Assembly: GCA_000320545.1 (NCBI GenBank)
Contig: ADNK01000421.1
Location: 62,001 to 126,000, forward strand
Source of the DNA: Bigelowiella natans CCMP2755
Lineage: Eukaryota > Cercozoa > Chlorarachniophyceae
Reading direction: 5' to 3'
DNA length: 64,000 nucleotides
Part shown: in pieces, positions 34,660 through 47,880 of the stretch
Layout: each line of letters begins with the position of its first letter
How positions within the stretch are numbered: position 1 is the first letter of the stretch
Program-made: the position numbers and the translations under genes
Notes under the pieces: model-generated
The model's input: the letters and a program-made list of their open reading frames with translations, nothing else
Database searches by the model: none
Told to the model about the DNA's origin: nothing

Positions 34660-36867
34660 TCACAACAAATCATTCAGCGCGAGGCTCTCTAGCTCTCGCT
34701 GCAAGTGCTAAAAATCATGCCGTACGTACTCGAATTGTTAGGGAATGAACATCGTTTTCATAAAACTGTCTCCTACCCCCCCTCAAAGGCAAGCACTCAA
34801 TATTATTTGGGGAAACCTAATTTTTGTAACAGGAATACTTCTATAATCCTACTGCTTTTAGGTCTTGTGAGCTCACCTTCATTCCATTCTTCAATTGGCT
34901 AGTTAGATCTTCGATTTTTTTGGATAACTGTAAAACAGGATCAATTTTTTACTAGTTGTGCATACCACAAACGAAAAAATATAGACACCTCTGACATTTC
35001 AACGTCTCCCCCCCCCACCCCCCTCTCTTTCTCTCTCCACATGTGTGCTGTGCGAGTGTTATGCAGATAATAAAAAAATTTTGCCCGTAATTGATTCTAA
35101 CACGTTTAGTAAGTGGGGAAAATTGTATTGTGATGGATCAACAACGTACTTGCGCCTCTTTTTCTTCCAGGCTCTTCTGCATTCTTTCTTGGATGGTGTC
35201 AATCTTTATCTTCAATTGAGTGGCAACCTTTGCTGATTTTGCTTTACTCTAATAAAAAGTAATGAATTTTAGGCTTTGTGTCACATTCTCCATGTAATGA
35301 ATAGGAATCGCAGTTTTACTTCGATTAATTTTGTAATGCTCTTAAAAGTGTCCTTCTTCAGCTCACTTTCCACCTCTTCAGCTGTCTGCATAAATTATGT
35401 ACACGCCAATGAATTTTCAAAAGGAGCAAAGTTTATTCCTTTTCCTGTGATCTGAAGCCCACGCAAAAATTAGCATCTCTGTGGAATGTTTGTGGACCTT
35501 TTCCTCAGCGCGATCTAGGTTATAATTTTCCTCGGCGTCCTCGAAATTTAAGCGAAAATGCACCGTTTTTTTATCCTGATGAAAATCCTGAAAACGCAAC
35601 AGTCAACAAATGTGATGTTTTGAAATCTCAATGAAGCTATTGCATACTTAAAGGTATTTGCGCATGCGTCCGTGTTACACAGGTGATAGCAAACATATTT
35701 GTTCCCTCGTGTTAACCAAGCTGAATGTTCGGATTACCATACCTCGGAAAAAGCGGCTTTGAGGAGCGAAAAATGGGAGAACAAATGCTGCTTTGTATAA
35801 TCGATTATATTCCTTTTTTGCGTGGGTGTGAAGACATCAGGCGCTTTCCTCTCCTAAACAATATTTTAAGTAAATGTTACTGAAACCAAATACGTCCATA
35901 TTTATATGTCGTGTAGAAAAAGTCACTTTCAAAATTTTACTCTACGGTAGAATTACATATGCACGAAATATAATTTATAATCTCCCAACAGGTACCTTCG
36001 CGTCATTGGATTTTGGATCAATTAGTATGCTTTTTAGATGTTGCATCGCTTGCTCAACTGTAGATTTAGGTTCTGATATTTCATTGCAGGGGGGGGTGGA
36101 GAGAACTTAAGAACGAAGGAGCTCGTTGATGGTGAATTCAATAAGATATTGCATTCTTCGTATCTTCTTGTCATCTACGAAGGAAATATACCTTCTATTA
36201 TTCCTTTGAGCTGCATAATAAGCTCATAGAATATCTTGGTTTGCTCTTGGGAGAATTTGAGATCCCTTGATGCACTGCCATTTAGATAGATAGATACCCA
36301 TTATTTTCAGCATATTGTAATTCAATGCATTTACTTAAAAATCATTGTCTAGTGAGTCGCATCACTAATTGTCGCTTAGTACCATAATGTCAGAAAGCTG
36401 AAGTCTACGACGAGAGAGTCACGGCATACCCCTGGCCCATCCGCTAGACCGAATATCTCAGATGATTTCTTTCTTTGTGTAGCAGTCTCATTTTCTTTCC
36501 AGATCTCTGCCAGTCGATCCTGTGTTATAAACAATTAGAACACGAAGATTACTACGGGTTAGAAGAAGCTGAAATTTTAAATTTATTAGTCCATTACGAA
36601 AGTGTCTGTTTTGGGTGCTTTCTCTTCAACTTCCCCAGCGTCATCTACTCACAGAAGCAAATATTGAAGGTGTAAATTGGGAGGACGTTTTCTATCAAGT
36701 GCTAATTATTATGTTTTCTGCCGTCCTCCACAATCAAACGTTCGCGCAAATACAGAAGGTAATAATAGCCACTACTTGACCGCGAGTCAGTGTCCCTGCA
36801 CCCTAATGCTTCTTTCTAAGACAAGGGCAACGAGCCCATAGGACAAAACCCATCGCGTACCTGCCAT
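34660..36867 (-). CDS. Second coiled-coil protein, function unknown
   Basis: Possible ATG at 36867 gives a hydrophobic N-terminus (MAGTRWVLSYGLVALVLE) that could be a signal peptide. Downstream exons read leftwards as DDAGEVEEKAPKTDTF (near 36640-36590), DRLAEIWKENETATQRKKSS (36520-36440), LKFSQEQTKIFYELIMQLKG (near 36260-36190), STVEQAMQHLKSILIDP (near 36070-36000), APDVFTPTQKRNIIDYTKQH (near 35845), NFEDAEENYNLDRAEEKVHK (near 35550), QTAEEVESELKKD (near 35390), KVATQLKIKIDTIQERMQKS (near 35200) and KIEDLTSQLKNGMK (near 34920). The composition is charged and helical, consistent with a coiled coil. The terminal exon at 34660 is doubtful, because its GAGCTAGAGAGCCT word also occurs in island B. 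No family is recognised. Confidence 0.45.
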
Positions 36868-37413
36868 TTCGGACGTTTCAGTACTAAGAAAAAAATCAGC
36901 GATATTTACAACATTTTGTTGTCGCAGACGGAAAATACGTTCCTTTCAATAGCCGCAAAAATAAGGCATAAGTTGGACTCCGACTTCCGGTTTTTGGATT
37001 CCGGATGGTGTACTCGTAGTTACAAACCCCCCTATGTTTCTTTTGGTAGATAGTAGGGGAATAATAAAAAATCTGAGTCAAAGAGGTTCAAAACGGCATC
37101 CGTTTAATGTTAACAATAGGCCCATATTTGTTGTCGTAATAGTAAAATGCACTGGCCAAGAAGTTGCACTATCCGATCTGCCACGCGACCTCCATTCCAT
37201 TAACGATCGTTGTCCCTGCTTCACTGCAGGGATAATGACTTGTAAACGGACCTTACGCCCTATATCTTTGATAGATCTATCCCAGAGAAGTATATAGCAT
37301 CCATACTTATGCAAGGTGAGGGAGAAATGAAGACTCTTTTCTTTTGGTTTCGGGCCTCCTAATCTCTTTTTTGAAAAATTGCTTTTGGTTCTATTTCTCT
37401 TCTCACAGCTTTC
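36868..37413. other. Divergent intergenic region with TGTCGCAG
   Basis: Between the second coiled-coil gene (-) and the MAPK-like gene (+). TGTCGCAG at 36920-36927 lies 53 bp upstream of the proposed coiled-coil ATG and about 490 bp upstream of the kinase ATG. A + frame at 37034-37297 shows no motif and may be 5' leader. Confidence 0.45.
36920..36927 (+). promoter_or_regulatory. TGTCGCAG octamer in divergent promoter
   Basis: Exact octamer within 60 bp of the proposed start of the minus-strand coiled-coil gene. Regulatory role inferred. Confidence 0.4.
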
Positions 37414-38290
37414 ATGGAGAAGGTTGGTGGAAATGAAGTTGAAGCAACCGTATCGGAAAACTGTGCCTCGGGATGCGAATATGTTACGAGTGTTGTCAAA
37501 GTGGCCTCATACAAGGATCGTGAAGTGTCTTTCTGCGTCGAAGAGAGATACAAAGTTGATGAACTTATAGGTACTAATGCAAATGAAGATCTGACCCAAC
37601 GCAACCCTTCCACGTTCCTACTGAAATGAAGTATACCTTAAAAAAGCCCGACCATTGATGATTCCCATGGTTGGATTTAAAGGAGGTTTAATGTTGTTAT
37701 CTTAGGTACGGGGTCATACGGGTTCGTGTGCTCAGCAATTGATCTAGCGACACACAAGGTTTGGTGCAAGTGGCGACCGCCACTCGACTCTAGTTATCAG
37801 TATTGTTTAATAGTTATGCTTCTTCTTGTTCTGGTTCTTCTTGTTCTTCTTCTTGCGAATGAATTCACATTGTGCCCTGCGACAACTGTGTAGTCCGTTG
37901 CAATCAAGAAGATCACCCCGATTGATCATACGGTGTTGCTGCAGAGAGCGCTACGAGAATTGGTAGTGCATATGTATTGCTGCATCCCTTCATTTCACAG
38001 CGATGATACCCACCATTTATTAGTTGAAATAGTAGTTCATAGACCATACATATAGGCCCTCACCAATATAATCATTATCATCATCATTCATTATCAACAA
38101 TAAGGTATTCCTTCGAATGCTCTCACATCCCAACGTCGTCTCTTGCCAACGAGTCATGCGTCCTAAGGTAATTGGGTGGGGGAAAGGAAATATTCATGGC
38201 TGAAAACGGCACATTCGATGCTAAAATGCTAACAACTGTGAAATTGTCGCATGTTCAGGATTCGATAGGACATGCATCCATCCTTTTTAC

Positions 38291-38341
<51 letters not shown>

Positions 38342-38938
38342 TATATTCATTTATATTTGAATCAGAATGGGATTAGATTCGAGGCTCTGTATTGTATCAT
38401 GGAGAGGATGGTAACAGTCTGCTTTTGATAGAAGAAAACAACAAAGAAAAGAAATTTATCATTACATACAAAAACTAATAACATGATCGATCTTATTCTT
38501 CGATATCGTGAGCAGCTGTTGCGTAACCGTTTCGTGAAAAAATGACACAGTTGTTTCACATAAATTCCATCCGAGTCGCTTATGTATAGTCCTCCTCCTT
38601 TTTACTGGATCTTTCTCACACATAATATTTCTAAGAAACAATTCTTGCTTAATATTGTTTTTTTATAAAACCATCCACATGCACATCATTTGATGCATGG
38701 TAGGAAGTCGATCTGTGCACCGTTTTAAGATCCAACCAGCCGCTCTCCGAACAGCATTGCAGCTACTTTGTTTACCAGGTGCTGCTCTTTCTGTCTATCC
38801 TGCTTTCTGCTATGGGGCTGCTTTAGAAGCTGACCCTCTTGCCAACACTACTACTATCACTAACTATCACTGCTACTACCACTACAACTACTATTTCAAC
38901 TTCATATACTGCTAGTGTTGATGATGATCGAAATATAC

Positions 38939-38980
<42 letters not shown>

Positions 38981-41195
38981 CAGAATTTTCTGCATCATCT
39001 TCACTCCTCTTCAATTTTCTTCTTCTTCATTTTCTCATTATGCTGTCTGTGCGCGTGTATGTAGTTGCTTTGTGGCCTGCACTATCTCCACTCTGCTGGT
39101 GTTATTCACCGCGACATCAAGGTCCATACAAATGCAGCCACTAGTCCTACTACTATCATCAGCAGTCATCGTATCCTCATCATCCTTATATACGCAGAAC
39201 ATTGCCTTCAGTGCACCATACTTAACATGCATTCATATCTGCGCGGTATATGCGTTGACAGCCCACCCGTATTTTTTAAAAATATTTTATTTATATCAGC
39301 CCCGGAATCTTCTCGTCAACTCCGACTGTGATTTGAAGATTTGCGACTTCGGTACGTAGCAATTGAAAGAACTCCTACTACCTACTTACTACTACTACTA
39401 CTACTACTATAGTTGTTGTGGTATTGATGTCCTCACCGTCACCACCATGTGAGGGTGCATTGACAAATGATCGTGAGTAGTGGCAGTAGTTTAATCGTGC
39501 TGCGAAACCCCATTTCACTTGCTGCAGCACTGTCGCAGAACTAAGCTGTTTGAAGGAAGAGAGAGACTGAGAGAGCGAGAAAGAGAGAGAGCGAGAGAGT
39601 CTTAAAGGCGTCGCATCCGCTGCTGCTACATGTACCCACCCCCACCCATGCCCACATGATGATGATCAATCACCACAGGTCTAGCTCGCACAATGGCTGC
39701 ATCCGCGAAATCTCCGCGATTCGGAGACCGATTTGGCCTGAGGAGAGGGGGGGGGGGAGGAGGAAGAGGAGAGTATTTGGGCAGGAACCTTCTAAGAACA
39801 CCACTTCTGTCATCATCATCTTCTTCTTCCTCGTCTTCATCGTCGGCGGCAGCATCGTCAAGTTCTCAGCAGAGCAAGAATGATGATGGAAAGCACCCGC
39901 AACAGCTATCAAGGATAAAACCTGCCTCAGCTAGAGAATTGAATGAGGAGAAATCGGGAGGGGGAGGAGGAGGAGGAGGGGGAGCACCAACTGCGAGCAG
40001 CAACTATAGTAATTGTTCCCGTGACATCGATGGTGATGGTGAGGGTGAGGATGATGATGATACGACTGGTGGTGGTAACGATGAGTCTACTGACGATGCG
40101 AAACGACAAGACTACAAAGAGGCTCCTGATCCTTCCGATCCCATGTCCGGAGAGATAATGACGGTTTGGTATCGGCCTCCTGAGCTATTCCTCACATTAG
40201 ACTACCAAAGGTACGTGCGTACGTTCGTCGTAGCTGCTGCTATTGGCATCTTTTCGTCGCATTAGCTAGAGTAATCATGAGGAGGATTGCTCGCTACATC
40301 TCTTGGCCTTCTGATTTCAGAAACATTTGAAATGTGACTTATTCTCTCCTTCTCCTACTCCTTCCTCTCCTCCCCCCCCTCTCTTGATGCGTAGCTATAA
40401 TAGTTCCATCGATATCTGGGGAGCAGGGTGCGTAATGGGTGAAATAATGAAGCGCCGATCACTCTTTCAAGGTGCCTTTCTATCTCTTTAAACATGCACC
40501 GCATTCATTTGATTACGCAAGAAGCTTATCATCAGCAAATTTATCAAAACACTTAGGTGAGAGAGAGGAAGACGTGTTGATAAAGATATTGAAGTTCCGC
40601 ACACCAGTCGAAGGCCTTAGAACAATAATTCCAGAGCTTCGTCGCAAGCATATAAAAACCGAGGAAGAGGAGGAGTGGGGAGACGATGTCTTCTCTACTC
40701 AAACATTTTCTGTTGAAAAACAGATACAGCAGCTTCTACAAGAAGGTCACCTATTCGTTCCTATATTTTTGTCACTTGCCGCCATAATCACCATCAGCAT
40801 CATTAGAAACTGTTCAAATCAAAATCATGCTCGGTGTAAGGTGTGCATGATAATGTCGGTGATGATGAAGAAATCAACTTCCACCTCCCTTCAGAGTAGA
40901 AGCAGCCGCGACTATTATCTTATCATCCAATGCGCCACACGTACTTAGCCCTGAATGGAGACGAAGAAGAGGAAAAGTCCACGCTAAGTAGCAGCAGCAA
41001 TAGCAGCACCATCAACTCACTCGAAGGAGGAGAAATGATGCCAAAACGCACAACGCGCAGTGGTAGCGCCCACACGGCGAGAGGCGACGTAGAAGAGGCC
41101 GATGATGGAGCTGGTTGCAGTACTAAAAATCGTGAAGCACTGAGAAGGTAATGGAACGTTTACCTCTCACCCCTCACCCACTTTCCTTCACCAAT

Positions 41196-41230
<35 letters not shown>

Positions 41231-41811
41231 GATCAGTGATAGATGGGCTCAAAAAGGTGAGCAGAGTTGGTTGTTCCTTGTCTTAGGTTGATCAGCTCAA
41301 TTAATGAAGTAGAAGGTGACGATGACGTGGGGAAGAGAGAAGATGGCGAAAGCGATAAGCACAATCCGTCTACTAGCGCTGATGCCACGGTGAATCATAT
41401 CTGTGACTTCTTCTTCCTCTTCTGTTTGAATAATCTGCCATTTGCCTGATCTAATACAATGCAGATCAATCACTAAATGTGTGTTGAAGCAGTAACTTTG
41501 ATTGGTATATCTCCTTATTCTCAGTCTGTATATTCATTTCAGGTGTCAGAAAGCGCGCTGAACCTGATAGATGATTTACTTCAATTTCGACCATCCAACA
41601 GGCCGACAGCAAAGGTCCCCCACTACTACTTCCCTCCTCTCTCACTCTTCCTCTTTGTCTCTGATCATCACTCATCTAATTTCAAAGCGGTATATATTCT
41701 GACTGAAGTTGATTGCTCCCTGTGTTCTCCCTTTGTCATTAGGTTGCATTAGCCCGATCATACTTCGACGCCTTTCGGAGCAGGTGTGTACATCACCGCA
41801 CAAAATGCATC

Positions 41812-41863
<52 letters not shown>

Positions 41864-42464
41864 CACCTGCACATGCTTTCTAGATACTTATGTGATCTGT
41901 GCCCTATATGGGAAGATAGGGAGTTCCAAGTAGCCAAATAGCACCATGTAATCATTAACATATTAAACACCTGCTAACATCTTCACAGATCCCGGGAAAA
42001 GCAGTGGGAGGGACCGCCTCTGTTCTCCTCGAGAGTATTTGATTTCGAAAGGCAAAATAGAAGGAAAGGGGCCATCAAAGGCTTTACTTCTGATCGAGCG
42101 CTCAGAGGTCAACGAGGAGCTGCTTTTGGCAGCATGCATTACACGCATTTACATAGTAGTAGCATAAAGGAGGGAGTCTGTACCGAAGTCCCTCTCGGTT
42201 GGGGTTGTTGATCGTGACTTTGTGCCTCGTTTTACATTCCACAGAAAGAATCATGGCCGAAATCACGCAATACTACAAGAGGATTACGAAGGGTAAATTG
42301 CTGCGCTGCGTTAGACCACTACGTGGTTGCATCGTTGAATTGCGTCATCCTGCGTGATGCGATACACTTTTCTTATGTAAAAAATTGTTTGTATTCTAGA
42401 TGATGTGGTGAAGTGGCAACAAAAGACGGAATTATCAAAAGCGCTGGAGGGTATCAGTTTCTAG
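37414..42464 (+). CDS. MAPK-like (CMGC) protein kinase with huge activation-loop insertion
   Basis: At least a dozen exons. 37414-37570 ends ERYKVDELIG; 37706-37758 gives GTGSYGFVCSAIDLATHK (P-loop); 37894-37972 SVAIKKITPIDHTVLLQRAL (catalytic Lys); 38105-38167 VFLRMLSHPNVVSCQRVM. Then a MERM|EVDLCTVLRSNQPLSEQ hinge, GLHYLHSAGVIHRDIK (39066-39120), PRNLLVNSDCDLKICDFG (near 39300-39353), and exon 39679-40210 starting LART and ending TVWYRPPELFLTLDYQ. Exon 40395-40471 gives SIDIWGAGCVMGEIM. Later exons give LNLIDDLLQFRPSNRPTA and a C-terminal tail to TAG 42464. The fold matches MAP kinases. About 156 low-complexity residues (Gly, Ser and acidic runs) separate DFGLAR from WYRPPE, and the usual T-x-Y dual-phosphorylation motif is absent, the local sequence being EIMTVWYRPPE. 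K, HRD and DFG residues are intact, so activity is plausible but its control must differ. Part of the C-lobe (40550-41400) is also extended. Confidence 0.78.
38297..38337. repeat. (TA)n microsatellite
   Basis: About 20 TA units in an intron of the MAPK-like gene. A second tract lies at 38941-38978 in the intron before the HRD exon. Confidence 0.92.
41197..41230. repeat. (CAT)n tract
   Basis: About 11 CAT units in an intron of the MAPK-like gene. Confidence 0.9.
41816..41861. repeat. (AC)n microsatellite
   Basis: About 22 AC units in the intron after the exon encoding ARSYFDAFRS. Confidence 0.92.
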
Positions 42465-43488
42465 CGTCTGAAGAGCGAGAAAATCAGCCAGATTGATAGC
42501 CTGCCCAGCTCAATAACTTAAGAAATAATAAATTCTAGAGAATCCAACATTGTCGATCTTACCACGTGCTACCTACTCTGTATGTGCATCGTAGCTGGTA
42601 TATAAGAGTGGCAATTAAAGGCCTCGCATAGTATCTATCAAGGAAATTAGTGATGCGGCGCTAGGCTATGGATAAAGAACTCTCCGCGGTGAACAAGCCT
42701 GAAGTCGGTGCTTTGGAAAAGACATACATGAAAACACCGATAATAAGGCTAGAAGGATTGCATCATTGTCAATTGCTAGCTCGCAAGCATTGACTCTAGC
42801 CAGCGCTACGACTGTGCATGTGAGTCTAGGAGTCTACTAAGCACGCTAGCACTACTAGAGCACGCTAGCACGCCTAATGAGAAGAGCGCGAAGCATCCTT
42901 GTTTAGCTGTCGTCGTCTAGAGCTGCGCATGTTAATTGCATAGCTTAGCTCAGCCTTGCGATCATGCGCATCCTGCCCGCCGCTGACATGATCAACCGAT
43001 CTACACATTTTGTGATTCTAAGCTATCGCTTGCTAGCTATAGCTGCTCTAGTGCTGTTCATTATAATAAACTCTAGATCTTACCATCGCCCTTATAGAAA
43101 ATATCTAATGACAAACGAATAGTAGTGACTAGTAACGTTGCAGAGGCATTCACATGTTCACATGTCTAGATGTCGTCAAAGTCACTAGATGTGCATTGCA
43201 GCATGCGCGTCTATGAGTACAAACTTTCAAATCTGAGGTGCGCAGCCAAATAAATAAGCCAAAAATAAACAGGACCTGCTAGCCTGCATGCAAACAAATG
43301 CGTAATGCAAATCAGCGATCATTACATACAGGTGACTCTATGCTTTTACGCGATACGATCCATCTGGGAAATGATGTCTAGATAGCGCGCACTGGCCATG
43401 CCAGACGACAGCCTTCTTGGTGAAATTAGCAGGAAATTTATAAGACGGAATCTCTTCTAGTATGTTGAATAATGCTAATTGGAATAAC
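42465..43488. other. CTAG-rich convergent intergenic island F
   Basis: Between the 3' ends of the MAPK-like gene (+) and the BAR/SH3-type gene (-). From about 42530 to 43300 it has repeated GCTAGC, CTCTAG, ACGCTAGCAC and GCATG words. A minus frame at 43338-43440 (KFPANFTKKAVVWHGQ) could be a further exon of the SH3 gene, but is unproven. Confidence 0.65.
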
Positions 43489-45700
43489 TTACAACACATG
43501 TGGTTGGGTATAATTACAAGGAAACAATCCTGCCATCTTATTCTCAATTACCCCCATCCACCAACCGCCCTCCTTAATCTCTAGAACTTGAATCATATCG
43601 CCAGCTTTGAATGAAAGCTCATCGTTATTTCGGGCTGTGTAGGGGTACATGGCTATTTCATAGTTTTTAATAACTGTGGCCTCATACTCCTCGGAACTAG
43701 GAGCATATAGCCGATGCCGCCTTTCGAAAGAATCACTCGTATCGAATGGAGGATTATTATATCTGAAAAAGACATACTCGATAAGTAGTAGTACCCTGTT
43801 GCACGATCATACTAATTGGCGAATGAAACAGTGGAGGAGTCATTATCAAAGCACGTGTAATGTGTGCGCGCGCGCTTGATGCGTCTGCAAAATAGAAAAG
43901 ACTTTGGCTGCTACTACCACCACTGCTACTAGCACCACTACTACTACTACTACTACTAAGTATAAATACATTCGGAGTTCCTCGGGATGATTTTCGGGTG
44001 CAGATGCTGTCGAAAATTTCTCCTTGATATCTACAGTGCTGGGAGAAACTGACGAAGAAGTTTCAGCTTCTAACCGGTCTTCGAGTTCCTGTTGATAATA
44101 ATATATGACAAGAAAATTATAACATACACACCCCGACTCCTCGCTATTATCACTCAATATACACTACAACAACAACTACTACTACTGCTACTACTAGTAG
44201 TAGCAACCACCTTAACATTTTTCTTCATTGCTTCAACTCTGGTACGGAATGTATCAGGCGCCTTCTCCACGACCCCCTTCAGTGTGGCTATCGTATTCTA
44301 ATAATATATCAATATCAATATCAATATCAATATCAATATATATATATTATATATGAAGGTTTGCTCTTTGTGAAAACAATGTCGCCGCTGGAAAATATTT
44401 TGGTGGCAAACGACACATTTCTCTCTTCCTAACCTTCAAACGTTCCATCTGCTTCTCAGGAGGCACGCAGAATTTCATCTAAGGATGCGAGTAGTGAAAT
44501 AAAGAATCCATAGAACTTTAATCGTATCTAGAGCTTCGTTTTTGAAGAAACCTGTACATCGATGACGTAATGTATGTAGTGATCAAGCATCTGTTCCCGG
44601 TAATTCATATAATCCTGATAACACACACGCACAGTCGATTAGACAGAAAAGGAAATATTTTCACAAATTCCTTAAGGATGGCACCTGAAACATGTCTATG
44701 AGATCATCGTTAATTTTATTGAAAACAGATTCAGCCTTCTGCATTTTCAGTACCTGTCATCATAAAAGAAAAGAAAGCAAGGATTCAACAATAAATTTTA
44801 CATCAGTTTACTGCTGCGACAAGAGGAGTCGGCTGACTTTTTTGTGGTATTTAGATCCTGTTTTCTTGGAGGATTCGACTGATCTTTTGTAGGACATTAA
44901 ATCGATTCTCTTGTTGTTTCGTTTCTTCACAATCTGATGACACATAACAGACACACCCACACACACGTCTTGTTTCTGTACTATTCCATTTAATTGTGCA
45001 ATATTCGGGAGATTACTTTCTTTATTATTGGGAAATATTCGATATGAATTCCCACTGCCTTTACGACATTTTCCTCAAGAGATGCAACGTGCTTTCTACA
45101 AGACGTTCGTCTCTCCTTTCCTAGATCCAGATAGGTATTTATTTCCTCCCTTCATATAGGATGATAAAAGATGATCATCATATCATCAATTGTTTGGGGC
45201 ATTGATATAACAGCCTTTCAACTATTGATCATAACGGACCGGTGTTTAGAATTTGCATCGAAGAAGTATAGCAAGTCCCCAGCGATCACATTTTGAAGCT
45301 CACAGCTTTCTAAATAAAGATGGGATAGATAAATAATACACACAAACACACACGAGCGCGCTGGGCGCCTAAATCTACGTGAAAGTTTTACAGACTTTGT
45401 AAAGATTTGCAGTAATTGATGACATGATCCTGGAAGGTCTTGAGAGAAGATTCTGAAATGTAGTACGATCTCAGTTTTAGAAGCTGCTTCCAAATACCCG
45501 TGATTTTTTATTACCAACGCCAAGATAGTGCCGATATAGTTCTTGAAATTCCTCGTCTCCCTCTAAATTAAAATTTTATTGAGCACTAAAAATTTCCCCA
45601 TAAGGTTAGGAGAACCTCCAAAGTCGCTGCTTGACCCTCCTTGCATCCATCTTCGCCGTGATGCTTTAAATTTCTTCTTGAGAGATTTAAACGCTTGCAT
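43489..45700 (-). CDS. BAR-type coiled-coil protein with C-terminal SH3 domain
   Basis: ATG 45700 begins a basic N-terminus (MQAFKSLKKKFKASRRRWMQ). Following exons give DEEFQELYRHYLGVG (near 45550), TFQDHVINYCKSLQ (near 45430), VLKMQKAESVFNKINDDLID (near 44740), DYMNYREQMLDHYIHYVIDV (near 44600), MKFCVPPEKQMERLK (near 44460), TIATLKGVVEKAPDTFRTRV (near 44280) and a Glu/Ser-rich linker. The last coding block is a clear SH3 domain: MYPYTARNNDELSFKAGDMI, GGWWMGVIENKMAGLFPCNY, carrying ALYDY-like, DELSF, WW and GLFP-NY signatures. The order of a helical membrane-curving region then SH3 is that of amphiphysin, endophilin or syndapin proteins in endocytosis; BAR identity is inferred from length and heptads. 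The stop at 43489 overlaps a strong donor (GTAAGT), so one more exon may follow. Confidence 0.65.
44303..44350. repeat. (ATATCA)n hexanucleotide repeat plus (TA)n
   Basis: About five ATATCA units run into a short TA tract in an intron of the BAR/SH3-type gene. Confidence 0.85.
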
Positions 45701-46349
45701 GGTGTTCTTTCTACACCCACCCTTTCCTGAGTAAGTGATGTGATGAGCGTTCGATTTTCACCTTCAACTTTTATATCCTCTCCTACTTTCTATTATTCCC
45801 CTCCTCTTATATACAATTGCTTTGTTGTCCTCCTCCAGCGGCAAGATTCTACACGAGTACAGGAGGAGGGTGGATCAACTTTAATGAACAGATCCTTTTT
45901 GTGAAAGAAAGCATGCGATAAATCGACGACGACAACAAATAAAATGCACTATTACGTGGAATTTGATATTTCGAATAATTCCGAGCAAGGCAATCCGTCT
46001 GCTGAAACTTTTAATTGATAAAGGAAAAGGAGCGATGATGATAATTTGGTGTAGTAATTAGGACATAAATATTGGATGTTTTCGGTTCGGATGGTAACAA
46101 AACAAAAAAGATAGAGTGAATGAATAAATAAGTAAAAATGGATCATCGTCGCCGTCGTCCTTATCGTCATCATCATCAACAACCGGAAGGCGCATGATCT
46201 TGGTGTAAATGCCCTATATTTTACCTCCTGCGACAATCAAATATACTACGTCTTACGTGTGTTCTAACATTAAGAGGTGTTGCGCTACTCCTCCTTCCTG
46301 TTGCTATCATCATCATCATCATCATCATCATCGCCATCGCCGTCTACTA
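45701..46349. other. Divergent intergenic region with CTGCGACA
   Basis: Between the starts of the BAR/SH3-type gene (-) and the SCYL1-like gene (+). The minus-strand octamer TGTCGCAG is at 46228-46235, 115 bp from the SCYL1 ATG. A (CAT)n tract (about 46305-46333) sits in the SCYL1 5' leader. Confidence 0.5.
46228..46235 (-). promoter_or_regulatory. TGTCGCAG octamer in divergent promoter
   Basis: Exact octamer (minus strand), 115 bp upstream of the SCYL1-like ATG and 528 bp upstream of the BAR/SH3-type ATG. Confidence 0.4.
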
Positions 46350-47803
46350 ATGGGGAACGCAGCTGCAGGGTCCGGCTTCCCGTACCACATCGAGGAGGTG
46401 GACCCCACCTATGACAACAGGGTTTTCCAACTTAGAGAGGGAAAACGCAAGGAAGACGGAGAAAAGGTTTCCATTTTTACTGTGGAGAAGAAGGATTGCT
46501 CCCCGGCATTGCTGGCGGCAGCTCAAAACTTCCACAGGCGCTTAAAAACAATAAGGCATCCACATATCTTAAGATACATTGATGGGGTGGAACTCGAGAC
46601 TTCCATCCATGTCGTCACAGAACACGTGCGGCCTTTTGAGCACCCCCGTCGCAGATCACCAGAAGACATTGAGGTATTATTCTCGCTGAGCTCCTGTGTT
46701 TAAGGGACTTCCACAATGTTGTCATCCTCATCGCATGTTTAAGCAACGAACGATCTTTGTTATCAGGCTGTAGCCCTCGGCTTATTCCAAGTTACAAGCG
46801 CAATCGCGTTTCTTAACACGGACCACAAAATGGTTCACGCAAATATTTGCCCGTCTTCTCTTTTTATCACAGATGCAGGTTGCAGTGCGTCGAGCTGTAT
46901 AATAATACACTGTTGTTATTTTCCCGAACAGCAGTAGCTTTAAGATTTCTTTTCACTTTTCATAGGAGAATGGAAGCTAGGGGGTTTCCACTTGCTCCAT
47001 CCCCATGGCCGCATCACTGAGATTGTGCGTGATAGCTACACGATACTACCTGAGCGCTACAGGTACTACTACTACTACTACTACTACTACTTGGAGCTTG
47101 CTTGCGTACATATGCGTAGTTTAACTCGAGCAGCGATGGTAAATTCATCTTGGTATTCATCATCATCCTGACACCATGAAAGGTCTCCGGAAGTCAAAGA
47201 AAAGAGATGGGGGACGCTGCAAACTATGCCTGTGTGGACAATGGATGCTTGGAGTCTAGGGTAATCAACGAGTTATTCTACGTTCGTTTAATCTTGGATG
47301 AATGAAACACTATCGTCCTCAGGTGCTTGATATACGACATTTTCCATGACAATTTCAATTCGACAGAGCAGCTCACCCAGTGTTCCAATATCCCAAAGCC
47401 ACTACTCCCAGTTTATAAACGTAGTAGAATTCGCAGTTGACAGTTATAAAATATGCTTTATATATACAGACTATCTGCTTCCAGGTTTGCTATCATCCAC
47501 ATCTCGATTGAACCCTAAAAAAGTCCTTCCGAATAAGTTTTTCAAGAATTTCCTTGTTAAATCGGTCAGTAATCAACACAACATTGCTTCATCATGAGGT
47601 GCATTCACGTATACGTATATGACGCGCGAGGTTACAACATGTGATAGTAATCCAGTAATTCCACAGCAATGATATTTTACTACAGATATGTTTTTTGGAC
47701 AATCTGGCGCTGAAGACAGATCAGGAAAAAGCTACATTTTTCCAACATTTCTCAGGAAAAGTCACGACTCTCCCTCCAGCTCTCGTCAGGTTTTCTATTT
47801 TCA

Positions 47804-47880
<77 letters not shown>

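Noticed and set aside
34664-34710. Terminal exon of the second coiled-coil gene (HLQRELESLALNDLL)
   Set aside because: Kept only as a tentative end, because its core word GAGCTAGAGAGCCT recurs in island B and may be repeat-derived.
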